Part shown: positions 22,481 to 32,879 of the stretch, in pieces
Position numbering within the stretch: position 1 is the first letter of the stretch
How the letters are laid out: each line of letters begins with the position of its first letter
Source of the DNA: Brienomyrus brachyistius
Lineage: Eukaryota > Chordata > Actinopteri > Osteoglossiformes > Mormyridae
DNA length: 64,000 bases
Reading direction: 5' to 3'
NCBI RefSeq assembly: GCF_023856365.1
Contig: NC_064550.1
Span: 22,197,629 to 22,261,628, forward strand
The notes under the pieces: model-generated
Seen by the model: only the letters and a program-made list of their open reading frames with translations
The model's database searches: none
What the model was told of the DNA's origin: nothing
Program-made: the position numbers and the translations under genes

Positions 22481-23169
22481 GGCAGGGTGGGGGTGCCGGG
22501 TACACATGTCGGTGTGTACACTACAGATCGGGTTGAATATTTCACTGGAAGGTTGTTTGCAAAACTGCATTTCGGTTACAGCAGTACATTCCCAAAACAT
22601 TCCCAGCACGTTGACAATAAGGAATTCTGCCTCTGGGTCCACGAAAACATAAACCAGCAGCATCGTCACACAGCAGAGCTGTATCTGTGAAAGGCCTTTT
22701 TCACGGCCCTTTCTGCAAGTTTCACTCCTTAACGAAGATTGGAAGCAGAAACTGGTTTGGCGATCGGGTGTAGAGAGGGCACAACTGATCCCCCCGGGCT
22801 CAGAATGACTGCATGCGCATGACCGCGTGTGGGAGCCACTGCAAACTGTCCCTACGTATCTACTGGCCTTCTCTGCCAGCAGACCCCTTTAGCTCCACAC
22901 CCTTGCAGTTTAACCCCTGAGTTTGCTATCGGTGCGTGATGGGTTCCTACGCCTTTTCTCCACGGCAGTACGTGGGGTTGCGACCTAGCCGACGGTATCC
23001 CGTGTGACACCAGTGAGAACATAAACCAGGTGACCCGAACCAGGCTTTTACGAAACAGGCAAACCCATCAGCAGGGTCCGGCCGCAGCGACGACGGTCTG
23101 CCGGATCCTGGCGTCACTCCCCATGCTTCCTCTCTCACGTTTTTCCTTTTTTCCTCCCCCCTCTTCTTC

Positions 23170-23380
23170 ACCGGCTCTCGTCGATGCCGAACAAGACAGG
23201 CGCAGAATTGATGGGAAACGCGGCAATTAGCAAATGAGGTTTAGCTCGCGCCGCGGTGTTGCCGGCGAGCCTGGCAGGTGCGGCGCGTCTGCGGCGCTAT
23301 ATTTATTAACGGCTGTCACCGCGGTGACACTTTGATGAATGACGCCGGGTAATCAGGCCCGCGCTCTGACAGCTCGCACT
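23170..23380. promoter_or_regulatory. Candidate enhancer with 16-bp palindrome
   Basis: The block is CpG-containing and repeat-free. It holds CAATTAG (23224-23230), a perfect palindrome TGTCACCGCGGTGACA (23314-23329) made of two MEIS/TGIF-type TGTCA/TGACA halves, and a TCF/LEF-type CTTTGATG at 23331-23338. Recognition of these cores by those families is established; function here is inferred. Confidence 0.35.
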
Positions 23381-23389
23381 CACAGCCTC

Positions 23390-24120
23390 CTACCTGCCAA
23401 ACTACGCAATCAGCCCCCAACTCCACCCCCCTCTTTTTCTAACCTTTACCGAAAAAAAGAGGCTTCGGAAAACACGGTTTTCCCTCCTGGAAATGAGCGA
23501 AGGAGAGAGAGAGCGACGTGAAAGAGACTCCCAGCACGTACCGTAATTTGATGAGAGAAACGGAAGGGGAAAATCTGCAAAGCTACGTGCTTTTTTAATT
23601 GCCGGACAAGGCTTGGTCTTCTTAATTGGACTGTTTTTATTTGTAAGGTTCGGGGGGGGGGGCATTTTTATCCCTATTTTGTTTTTCAGAAGGTTTTTTT
23701 GTTGTTTTATTGTTTTAATGAAACAGAGGCATCAGTTTTCTTCCTTGTCCTAATATGATTTCCGTACGGACTGAACTTTTCCATGGATTTATTGTGATTG
23801 GCATTACTTTAGAAACCTCGGTCGCCGGTGGTCACTGTGTGAACTTTGACCTCTCGCGTGCCCATAAAACATGATGGACTGCATCGGCGTTTTTTTGGAT
23901 CTGACTCTGGGCAGCCAGCCTTTGATTCAGATGGTTTTTTTGAGTCCCAAACTGTTCCAGCAGCTGTAATATTATTTAATGAGATTTTTATATGACATTT
24001 TGTTCTCCAGGATCTAATCGGTGGAGAGCTCTTATTTTGAAATTAAATCCAATCTATACTGTAAAGTTGCTAGAAGAGCACCGGAATATCCTACCGCTTA
24101 AGCACACACACGCACATACG
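23390..24120. other. Non-coding stretch, nothing recognised
   Basis: Apart from a G tract at 23651-23662 and T-rich runs, nothing stands out. No gene or intact repeat is seen. Confidence 0.5.
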
Positions 24121-24134
24121 TATGGGGGATATGT

Positions 24135-24295
24135 GTGGCTGTGACTATGATCGGATGGTTACTGGTTCTAATCCCAGCAAGTTTACTTTTAGGCCCCTGA
24201 ACAAGACCCTTTACCCGAATTGCTCCAGGGATTGTTTGGCCCTGCTTCCTCTCAAAAACATTTGTCACTTTGGATAAAAATGTAAAATTTGAAAA
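24135..24295 (+). repeat. tRNA-derived SINE copy
   Basis: The B-box region 'GGTTACTGGTTCTAATCCCAG' is at about 24157-24177. The shared body ('GGCCCCTGAACAAGACCC', 'TTGCTCCAGGGATTGT') and tail 'GTCACTTTGGATAAAAATGT' follow. The copy is diverged but complete in order. Confidence 0.75.
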
Positions 24296-24714
24296 TATAC
24301 ACCTACATGTGTTGATGTCCTGAAACCATAAAGAAGAAAGCTACAGCTGTTGCAGGTTTTAATTGCCCTCGAAGGCGGCATCTATGTTTAGTCACGAATT
24401 TGCTAGCAATTGACAATCGCACTTCTGATAGTGACCAAATGCATACAGATCTGCGTGATTATAGCTCGATCATGTGACATTCTCCGGGGAGAGCTGAACC
24501 GTACCACCTGTGACGTATGTGTTCTTCCCGTGATATTTATCAAGCCCCCAGGGCATGTGCTGTTATCTTGTTTGTTGTGGGTCGTTTTAACGTCAGATCA
24601 GTTGTGCCTCGTGCGGGCATCTCACGCATGACTTTCGCACGCTTGCAGTTTTTTGGCCCAGCTGGAAACACGAGGGAGGGGGGGTTGTCCGTATCACTCA
24701 ACGGTACAACAGCA

Positions 24715-24780
24715 CCGTCTTACTAGGGACTTGAACCCACAACCACTGGGTTATGATCCCATGTTTAGCTGCCGCTCTGA
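24715..24780 (-). repeat. SINE head fragment
   Basis: 'GGGACTTGAACCCACAACCACTGGG' at about 24726-24750 is an inverted tRNA-like B-box region. No body or tail is recognised next to it. Confidence 0.45.
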
Positions 24781-25027
24781 GCAGGATGGGACACTGATGA
24801 AATGGACTCTCATTCAGCCACCACCTGTTTAATCTGTCCACTCCTGCTTAACAACCCCTGCCCCCCCCCACCCCACCCTAGTAACCTGCCCTCCCTGCTC
24901 TCTTCCTGCATTAATCCTTAGATCATTCTCTCCTAGGAGACCAGAGCGTGATCTTTGTGTGGTGTGACTGTGTGTGATGATACGCTGTTTTAAACTCTGA
25001 TGCAGTGCTCAGTGCATCAGGTTAGTA

Positions 25028-25090
25028 TGTTCCAGCGGTGTTCCGGCGTGTTCCAGCGGTGTTCCGGCGGTGTTCCGGCATGTTCCTGCT
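25028..25090 (+). repeat. Short tandem repeat, 'TGTTCCRGCG' unit
   Basis: Six successive variants of a 10-11-bp unit, TGTTCCAGCGG or TGTTCCGGCG, occur here, arranged partly as a 21-bp dimer. Confidence 0.75.
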
Positions 25091-26758
25091 CTTGCTCCTC
25101 CTTGCGGCTTAAAGCACTTCATTTACTGTCCCGCTCATACATTCCTCCGCATCTGTTTCCATTCTCCTCCCTCTTTCCTTCCTCTTGTGCCCCGCAGCTG
25201 CGGGGTGGGAGGGGGCATATTAATGGCCACAGCACTTTCCACGATGCAGACATCCAGGGCAGGGGGGTACTGGGTGCCTGGCCACTGTCCTGCCGCCCCC
25301 CCCCCCTCTGCAGTGGTCCTCGAACTGGGTGGGGGGTGCGATGGCCACCTGGGCCTGCCCCACCCGACAGGTGTAGGCGGTGCATCCATGGGCTCCCGAC
25401 ATTGACCTGGGGTCCTCGTTACCCATAATTCAACTCAGCTGGCAGTGGCCCAATCAACTTGGACGTATATATTTCCCCCAACCGTGTGTAAAATACGAAC
25501 GGCAGCAGCCCGAGCCGGCAGTAAACGTCATCTGTGTTTTACTGGGGGCCTTGGCGGCCGGGCACTTGGTCGTGCCCCCACCCTGTGGCGGTAACCGCCA
25601 TCCACTGTGATCAATGTGCGTCTCTCTTCCGCTGCGTTCTTCTCTTGGAAGGATCTTCCTTCTTTGGCTTCTGGAGGTTGCAGGAAATAGCTGTAACCTG
25701 AATAAACTCTTATAGGGTGCTGGAGCTCCCCCCCACCTTGAGTGCAAGCATGCCTTTGGGGTGGGGGGGGGGTGCCAGCCCGGGCTGCGAAAACCCGAGG
25801 ACAAGGATCTCGGCGGCTGACAGGTGTTTCCGTCTCACTGACACAGACGTGCTTAACGGGCCTGTCAGAAGTGAAGCCCTCCCACCCCGAAACTCACCCC
25901 CCCCCGGCCTCCCTCGTGGATCTGGCGACAGGTGGTCGGCCCCGGGAAGCAGTCAGCCCCCAGACCGGAGCGGGGAGGTGGGTGGGGGGCCTCTGGAGGA
26001 GCTAGTCCACCTTCCTGCGAGACGGCACGTTTGCAGGTATGTATATGTGCCTTGGCTCAGGAGGACTCCCTCTAAAGGTTATTAAAAAGATCTTAACGAC
26101 GACTCCATTCATCACTGACACGAGGCTCACGCATCAGTCCCCCTCGGGCCCCTGGGGGCCGCCTGCCGGAGCCTTAGCCACGTGGGAGTGACTGCCAGAA
26201 GATTAATACGCGCCTCCTCTGCGGAGTGCCATCGAGGAGGGCCCGCTCATTACACGTCCGATCAGCCCGTGTCACACGGCCTGCCACCCAGTCGCCGGCA
26301 ACGCTGGCTGTCCAGTAGGGGGTGTGGTTCTCCTGCCTCCTCAGCCTTCTTCACATCCTGCTGTTCACTTTGTTTTCACCTCCCCTGTTCTTCCCATCCA
26401 TCTTTTGGGTTGGGTGGTGGGGAGTGGTGGCACACGGCTGCCGGGACCGGACAGGGTCGTGGTCCTGCTCTTCGGAATCCCCTCCCCCTGTCCCCCCAGC
26501 CCCTGTCACGCTTACGTCTTACGTCATGGTCACTGGGCCGTCATATGTCCTCACCTGGTGACGTCGATGTCCTCGTTCCGTCCGGCTAGTCCCGGGAGAC
26601 GGCGGCGAGGCCACGGTGGGACGGGCTGCCCAGGACGCAGAGGATAGACGCTTCTCTTTCTGGAACATTCTGTCGTTTGCTCTGACGCTGGCAGTGACAA
26701 TCCGACCCCACCCCTGTGTGCCTTGTTTTTTCTCAGTTGTTCTGCAGAAAGACCATCA

Positions 26759-26772
26759 CCACCAGGGGGTGC
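26759..26772 (+). promoter_or_regulatory. CTCF-like motif, forward (strong)
   Basis: CCACCAGGGGGTGC differs from the CCACCAGGGGGCGC core at one tolerated base. It is among the best matches in the window. A weaker forward match (CCAGTAGGGGGTGT) lies 450 bp upstream at 26312-26325. Confidence 0.55.
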
Positions 26773-27130
26773 TGTCCCCGTGGCCCTAACTGCGTGCCCC
26801 CACTCCCAGAGGCTCCGTCATGCATGCCGTGCTGCCCCCCCCCCCAGCCTGACAGCTGCTTCTGCACGTTTTTTTCCTCCTCTCCTCCCTCCCTTTTTTT
26901 TAAACACACGTCCTCATTTTTAAACTATCTATCATGTCCGCACCAGTGGGGCCGTTAAACTGTGCGACTGGCACTTTCTCGGCTGCTGAGCTGGAAAAGG
27001 CCGCGTTGCCGGGGGAGACGGAGGACCAGGCAACGCTCTGTTTGCCTCGACGGGAGCGTCTGATGCCGGTGGAAAAGGGGCCCTTCGCAGACATGAACGG
27101 GCTGCACCCCGACACACACACACAGAAATA

Positions 27131-27379
27131 GACCTGTACTCTTGTTTTTGTGGGGACCGTCCATTCATTTATATGGGCAAAAACCCTAAAATACACAATG
27201 ACCCTAACCCTAACCCCTACCCAGTCAGAAGTAACCAAAGTCAATACGAGACTTCGTTTTTTGAATGCAGACATGTAAAAATTGAGGTTCATATTGTGGG
27301 GACTTGAAAAATGTGTCCGCAAGCTGAGAAGTAGCAGGTGCGCTGCTATATTTGATCCCCACAATGTGGTGAATACAAG
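27131..27379 (+). mobile_element. GTCCCCACA-type non-autonomous element
   Basis: It starts with 'TTGTTTTTGTGGGGACCGTCC' near 27143-27163, has 'ACCCTAACCCTAACCCC' near 27202-27218, an internal 'TTGTGGGGACTTG' near 27294, and ends with 'GATCCCCACAATGTGGTGAATACAAG' at 27354-27379, partly inverted relative to the start. Elements of this layout, often followed by a CA repeat, are widespread in teleosts. No coding capacity is seen. A reverse-strand relative lies at 59134. Confidence 0.65.
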
Positions 27380-27381
27380 CC

Positions 27382-27393
27382 CACACACACACT

Positions 27394-27431
<38 letters not shown>
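27382..27431 (+). repeat. (CA)n microsatellite
   Basis: About 25 CA units with one TG interruption near 27393. It abuts the end of the GTCCCCACA-type element. Confidence 0.95.
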
Positions 27432-27432
<1 letters not shown>

Positions 27433-27756
27433 TAATAAAGTTGCTCAAGTCACTCAAAACCTCACCTTTTATGAAACGGTACGATCTCATTATGTTAACC
27501 TTTGACCCCCACACACCTCTTTGAAATAGACAGGAAGTGCAATTAGTTATCCTGCTTTCAGGAAGGAAATGGAAAAAGATTCTGTGAATTATGATGATTT
27601 TGCAGTTATTTGTTTGTAGGTATTTTGTAGAGCTTTGTTAGCGAGCTGCGGCTGAGGCTAACACCCCGGTCACGGTCGGTCTGCAGTCTGGAGCCTCACC
27701 CACAGAAGATGTGTGCATACCCTCCAGACCACCCCCCCTCACAGAGGAACTCGCCA

Positions 27757-27770
27757 GCGCCACCTGGAGG
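27757..27770 (-). promoter_or_regulatory. CTCF-like motif, reverse (strong)
   Basis: The minus strand reads CCTCCAGGTGGCGC, one base from the CCACCAGGTGGCGC form of the core. It is divergent to the forward motif at 28500. Confidence 0.55.
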
Positions 27771-28499
27771 CCTTCAGATATTGGAGACTTACCCTGACAC
27801 TTTGATGGGGGGGGGGGGGGGCGTAACGGTAAACATATGCTGGTGTCTGAGGTGGGTGGGATGAGAGTTGGGGGCGCCGGCAAGTCAGGGGGGATGTTTG
27901 ACAAGCGATACGACAATGCCACGCTGTCAACGGGTCCTGTCCTCAGCCAGGGCCTTTTCTCATTGGGGGGCAGGGGGTGCGATTTCTCGAGGTGCCGACG
28001 TGAAACTGCGCCCCCCCCCCCCACACCCCCATCCCAGTCTGTGCTGCGACGGGTGTGGAGGGGTCTTTGTGGCACCCTCCACATGCATGCCTTTTCCAGC
28101 GTCCTGACAACAGAGGTGCCATCATCACATCGTTGGAGTGCTACTGGGGGGTGTGAGGATTGGGAGAGGGGGGTGACAGTTTGGTGATTGTGGGGGTGGG
28201 GGGGGGGTGGCTGGGGGCACTATCCCACCACATTACCAGGGGTGACCTCATGCTTGGCCTCTGAGGCAGAAAGTGCGGGAACAAGGCCGGTCAGTTCAAA
28301 GATTAACGTTGTCAAAGTTAATCCTCTGGCAGAGATTTAGTACCAGAAGGCAGACTCCCCTCTGCTTTCCCCTCTCATAGGTGTGTCTTACTTTACCCTA
28401 TTATTCCGCACCTATAAAGCTACTCATACACTCCATGTATATATATAACACCTGCACTGAGTGTGTGAATTCTTAAGCCAGCTGTCGTGTCTCCTTTGG

Positions 28500-28513
28500 C
28501 CAGTAGAGGGCGC
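28500..28513 (+). promoter_or_regulatory. CTCF-like motif, forward (strong)
   Basis: CCAGTAGAGGGCGC fits every position of the degenerate core, preceded by TTTGG as in the extended motif. Together with 27757 it forms a divergent pair 740 bp apart. Confidence 0.6.
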
Positions 28514-28539
28514 CGCCATCCCAGCTGAGTGTGCTTGTT

Positions 28540-28720
28540 TGCATGTTTGTTTAGCTAATTCTCCCACTGTGGCGGCTGTTGTCTTGTGCTCTAATTAAAC
28601 TCCTCGCTCCCCCCCCCCCCCGCTGTTCGCTGCAATTTGCATGAGGAATTGATCAGCGCCGTTAACTGGGTGTTTAGGACGCGGGCGGTGGCAGCGTGAT
28701 GGGCCAGTGCGCGATTCGGA
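28540..28720. promoter_or_regulatory. Candidate conserved non-coding element with octamer
   Basis: It carries TTAGCTAATTC and CTCTAATTAAAC homeodomain cores (about 28551 and 28589) and a perfect octamer ATTTGCAT at 28635-28642. A C tract (28610-28621) splits the block. Regulatory role inferred. Confidence 0.3.
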
Positions 28721-28745
28721 GTGTGTGCGCAGGTCTGCGTTATGT

Positions 28746-28860
28746 AATAAAGGAAATCAATTCTGTGTGTCTCTGTGAGCGCATATGTGTGTATGTGTGA
28801 GCGCGCACTGGGGAGAATACTGGGAATAAAGGAAATCAATGTGAGTGTGTGTCCTCGGCC
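28746..28860 (+). repeat. 79-bp partial tandem duplication
   Basis: AATAAAGGAAATCAAT at 28746-28761 recurs exactly at 28825-28840, each followed by a GTGTGTGT-rich tail. This is a local duplication with a 79-bp offset. Confidence 0.7.
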
Positions 28861-29059
28861 TCCAGCGCAAGAGTGTATGCGCACTCGTGCCATGCTTCCC
28901 GTCGGAGAATCCGTCAATGCCGGCGATCGATCCGGTCATGGGATGCGACACTCAGAGAGGCCAAACCCAGAACCTTAAGGAAGAGGAGCCTGTGGCGGAG
29001 GAAGTGCAGGATGCATGCTGCATGTGTTCCTGCATGCTTTGGCACATGCGTGCATCTGC

Positions 29060-29600
29060 CAGGTGGAGCCTTTTTCATGGTAATAAATCAGAACAACTTC
29101 AAAATCACCTGGTAAAATTCTCAGTTATGCCTTCTACCCGCCCCCATCGCAATTAGCATTTCATCAGAGCAGCTTGGCTAAGGCACGGTCCGGCGTTAAA
29201 CTCGGATCTGTTAAACTCCGTTAGGGTGTCTGCAGAAAGCATAATCAGACTTAAGATGAATATGAAGCCCCCCAGGAGCGATATTCACAGTAGCAGCTTC
29301 GGACTCCCGAGTGGGACGGAGGGGAAAGTAGTTTTTTTAAGTAGGAAAAAGAATGAAAGTCCCTCGGAAAAAAGAGAAACGTGAATTAACTGAACGGATG
29401 CCGTGGGGGAATTCCGCATCTCTCAGGGCGCCTCTCGTTTTGCTGAGTTCTAGCAGCGAGATGTACGGAATGAGGATTAATAGCTTTGTGTTAATATCAC
29501 GTCAGGAAAACGCCGGGCCTTTTATGCAAATCTACTTAAAACCTATGAGATACCGTTTTCTTTATTTGGTGTCCAGTTTATTGGAATAACGTCACACGTT
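29060..29600. promoter_or_regulatory. Candidate conserved non-coding region with octamer
   Basis: High-complexity, repeat-free DNA with CAATTAGCATTTCATC near 29150-29165, GGATTAATAGC near 29474-29484 and a perfect octamer ATGCAAAT at 29524-29531. It looks like two adjoining enhancer-like blocks (29060-29310 and 29400-29600). No conservation test was possible. Confidence 0.3.
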
Positions 29601-29609
29601 CTGGTCTCA

Positions 29610-30400
29610 TCACGCCGGTCCCACGGCACACAATTTTTTTTGACTGCAGAACAAAGAGGTCATCAAATGGAAAATGTGAGAAAATTCCTGCCCCCGATCC
29701 CTATCGGCCGCGGGTATCAGATGTCTATTGTTTGTCTTACAGTGATTAGAAAAAAAAATCTGTTTGCGATGTGGTTTTTTTAACTGCTCATTGCAGGTGG
29801 CTTTCATGGCTCTGATCCGGGGGGGGGGGGGGGGGTAAATAGTGGTCCCTTCTCCATGGTGGTTCTCAGAGGGATGGAGGTGGCATGGACTGAAAAACAG
29901 CTATAAGGTCACCGGGACGTTCTGGATGGAGCCCGTCTGAAAAAGCCACCTGGAGCAGGCAGGGGCTGACCTACGATTCACCTTGGGCTGTCCGTGCGAA
30001 TCGCGTCCCGTCGCGGCTAAAAGTGGAAGACGCGCCCCTGGTCCGCGCCAGCCGAAGGCTGCACCGTCAGCGCGGTAACCGGATCGTGGCGACGGCAGGT
30101 CTTTTGTTAAATGGCCTTGACTGATAGCGATGGGGCGAATGACCGGGGGCGGGATTACCACACAGCAAGGACCCTCAGAGAATCAGAAAGACAGTTATTG
30201 GCCAAGCATATCAAACAAAGCACGAGTCCTGGTGGGTGTGCCCAGGAATTATATTTAACATAACAAATAACACACAAGACAATTTCAAGCCATTTTATAA
30301 GATTACACACATGACATTTTACACATACTTTTTACACTAGATTGTGTTCCTACGGTAAGAAGCACCATGGGATGCAAACACGGGTGAAATGAATCAATGA
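29610..30400. other. Non-coding stretch, nothing recognised
   Basis: A G tract lies at 29819-29836. No gene, RNA or recognised element is seen. Confidence 0.5.
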
Positions 30401-30409
30401 TTGAATGTA

Positions 30410-30490
30410 CAAACGAGCAAGCAAACGAGCAAGCAAACAAACAAGCAAACAAACAAGCAAACAAACAAGCAAACAAACAAGCAAACAAAT
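30410..30490 (+). repeat. (AAACAAACAAGC)n tandem repeat
   Basis: A 12-bp unit built from AAAC and AAGC quads, nearly perfect from 30435 to 30489 and more variable to the left. It gives a spurious Cys-Leu-Phe-Ala frame on the minus strand. Confidence 0.9.
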
Positions 30491-30499
30491 AAATGTATT

Positions 30500-31370
30500 G
30501 TGAGTGTAAGTATCCAGTTGTGAGACTTATAGGATCAGAGCTGACTACAGTGCAAAGTGTCTGTCGTTTGCAGACTGATTACCATCAGCGACCTAAAATG
30601 AGGTTAGCAGCTGCTATTCATGGTACTGCGAGGCGTCGGAATTCTCCCTCGCCACTACAATAATGGGAATAATGGTCCAGTTTAACGACCCGAATCCTCA
30701 GCTCTCTGCCACACGCGAGACACCCTGCTAACATCTGTGTAACGTCAGGGGGATTTCATCTCTGCTCCTTTGCTTCGAAATATAGGGACATAAATTAAAA
30801 ACTCCAATAAAGGCGAATTAGGGGATTCCGAAGGCGGTAATGCCCCTTTATTGACAACCTCGCGTCCAGTAGCCGATCGTGGTACTTCACCGTGGGAGGT
30901 AATGAAGTCAGAGATCCAGAAATTAGTGGGCAGGATTGTGTGTGTGTGTGTGTGTATGGGGGGGGGGGCAGTAGCGCAGTGAATAAGATGCTCATGGAAG
31001 TTTTACTTGCACAAAAATGTTCTGAGGGCAGAAAAAATAAGATTGGTTCTGAGATATTCCCAATCAGATTGTAGAAGGGGTGGGTACAAGCAACTAGAGG
31101 AGATGGGACCAACCAATCAGATATCTTGGTCCGGCCCTCCCATGAGTGAATGGGAGCAGTGGGATTGATCTGGTGTCATTGGGGGAATTTGGATCAGATC
31201 AGGGCCTTGCCAGGAGCAGGGCTCAGAAGTGCTGAGTCCCAGGGGTAGAGAAGTAGTCCCAGGGCAGCTGGAAGACAGGAAGTGCGCCGCTTTTAAAGAG
31301 GACAGCTGGTGTCCACTCAGCTTTGACTAATAGACAAGATCCCCATTTAGAAGCAAATGGAATGCAGGAT
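30500..31370. other. Non-coding stretch with a GT/G tract
   Basis: A (GT)n run joined to a G tract lies at 30936-30968. No gene or recognised mobile element is seen in the rest. Confidence 0.5.
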
Positions 31371-31377
31371 GGCTTGG

Positions 31378-31556
31378 TCGGTATGCGGTAATGGTGTGTG
31401 CCTCAGCAGATTAGGGTGCTGTGCCTATAATCAGAAGGTTGCTGGTTCACATCCCGAAATTGGCTAGCAAATACACTGTTGGGCTCTTGAGCAAGGCTCT
31501 TCACTGGCTGACCCTGATTTCTCAGCTATTTGTTACTTTGGAGAAACACTTTAAAA
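31378..31556 (+). repeat. tRNA-derived SINE copy
   Basis: A-box-like start near 31390. The B-box region 'AGAAGGTTGCTGGTTCACATCC' is at 31434-31455. The body shows 'TGTTGGGCTCTTGAGCAAGG' and the tail 'TGTTACTTTGGAGAAACACTTT', then a short A run. It is the first of four plus-strand SINEs in 3.1 kb. Confidence 0.8.
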
Positions 31557-32154
31557 AAAACAAAACAGTCTTGTAAGGTGTGAAATGGAGGTCCTTATGT
31601 CGACGAAGCTTCCCAGTCGAAGGTGATCACATGCCGTGCCTGAATTGGGTGGGGACGCTGGGTGGGGGGGGGAATCAGCGGATGCGGGACGGAAGGGATT
31701 TTCAGCGGCGTCCCAGATTAGCGCAGGTAGGGGACAGGGTTGAGCGAGCGGTGAAGCGGATAGGCTCGTAGTGAGGAAAGCCTGCAAGTCTGGCCATCTC
31801 TAATGCTACCCTCAGCCAAACGAGCGACAGTCTCGCGCATCGCCCTCCGAGTCTTTGGGCCTCACCCCTGAGAGACAGCAATCCTTCACGATAAGTCTGC
31901 CAAGAAATGGGGGCGGGTAACTTGCACAGGCCCGTGTCACGCTGCCAAGCACCCAGCTACTGGACGAGAACACACGTTGTTTTGAAAGTGTTTGCAAAAG
32001 TGGATTATTGGGCGGAAAGCGAGTGTGGGGGCTTAGCTGATGAAGCTGGGAGACTGGCAATCAGAGCCTGATTCATACAGGAAGGGAGAAGTGCATCCCG
32101 CGATCAGGAATAGCACTGTTCATATCACCCCCCGCCCAAGACTTCAATTCCAGA

Positions 32155-32325
32155 CGGTCTGCCTGTGATCAGAAGGTTGTTAGTTCAAATCCCAGAGTTG
32201 GCAGAGTGATTTCTTAGCCGGGCCCTTGAGCAAAGCCCTTTCCTCCAGTTGATCCAGGAACCCTGACCCTGCTGTCTCAAAATGTATGCTGTTTTGGATA
32301 AAAGAGTCTATTAAAAATAATTAAT
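32155..32325 (+). repeat. tRNA-derived SINE copy
   Basis: The B-box region 'AGAAGGTTGTTAGTTCAAATCC' is at 32171-32192. The body has 'GGGCCCTTGAGCAAAGCCC' and 'CCTGACCCTGCTGTCTCAAAA', and the tail 'TTTTGGATAAAAGAGTCTATTAAA' shows the LINE2-like end well. Confidence 0.8.
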
Positions 32326-32611
32326 TAGTATATTCTTGTGGATTTCCTTCCCCAGTCCTCTGGGCTTGGTAAGATGGTGTCTCAGATTTTCTCCTGTGTC
32401 CAGCGAGGGGCTGGTGTCCTGTATGGGGGGCCCTATGCTTCCTGCGATGGGCTCAAGCTCAGTCAAGGCCCTGTGTGTAAGGAGGGGGGTGGCTGTTTTA
32501 ATCGCTGTGAGGAGAATCGATGCTTTTATAAATATGAGCGCGTATGGCGAAGGCGTCTTTCCGCTGCCGATGGACTGTATCCTGGATTAATAAAGCTCTC
32601 CCTGTCTGGTT

Positions 32612-32868
32612 GAGGTGTGCGGCTCGGTGGGCTAAGCCTCTGTGCCTGTTACCGGAAGGCTGTCAGTTCAAGCCCCAGCCTCACCAGAACAGTCACATGT
32701 TTGTGGGCCCTTGAGCAAGACCCTTAATCCCCCTTCCCACAGCTCCAGGGGAACTGCATGTTAACTGACCCTGCACTATGACCCCCAAGCTATGGAGAGC
32801 AAGTTGGGGTAGCTAAAGAGAAGAATTCCAATGTACCTGTACTTGTGCAAATGGCAAAATAAAGGATT
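32612..32868 (+). repeat. tRNA-derived SINE copy, different tail
   Basis: It begins 'GGTGTGCGGCTCGGTGGGC', an A-box region, with the B box 'CTGTCAGTTCAAGCCCC' near 32659-32675. The body is longer than in the other copies. The end, with 'CCAATGTACCTGTACTTGTG' and 'CAAATGGCAAAATAAAGG', differs from the LINE2-like tail of its neighbours. It therefore belongs to a second SINE subfamily or family. Confidence 0.75.
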
Positions 32869-32879
32869 TATTTTTAGAT

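Larger units (their letters stand above)
24780..27120. other. Non-coding, GC-rich stretch
   Basis: A C tract (24860-24869), a small tandem repeat (25028-25086), several G/C tracts (25297-25307, 25762-25771, 25898-25905) and a CTCF-like motif (26759) lie here. Numerous proline- and glycine-rich frames are composition artefacts. No exon is supported. Confidence 0.5.

Noticed and set aside
22054..22545. Overlapping open frames of 141-163 residues on minus and 127 on plus
   Set aside because: GC-rich DNA is poor in stop codons; the frames overlap on both strands and match nothing.
27198..27218. CCCTAACCC repeats resembling telomeric DNA
   Set aside because: Only two or three units, inside a GTCCCCACA-type dispersed element. 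Not an internal telomere array.
31378..31470. tRNA gene suggested by the B-box GGTTCAAATCC
   Set aside because: The B-box-like sites here and elsewhere belong to SINE heads; no cloverleaf with acceptor stem could be built by eye.
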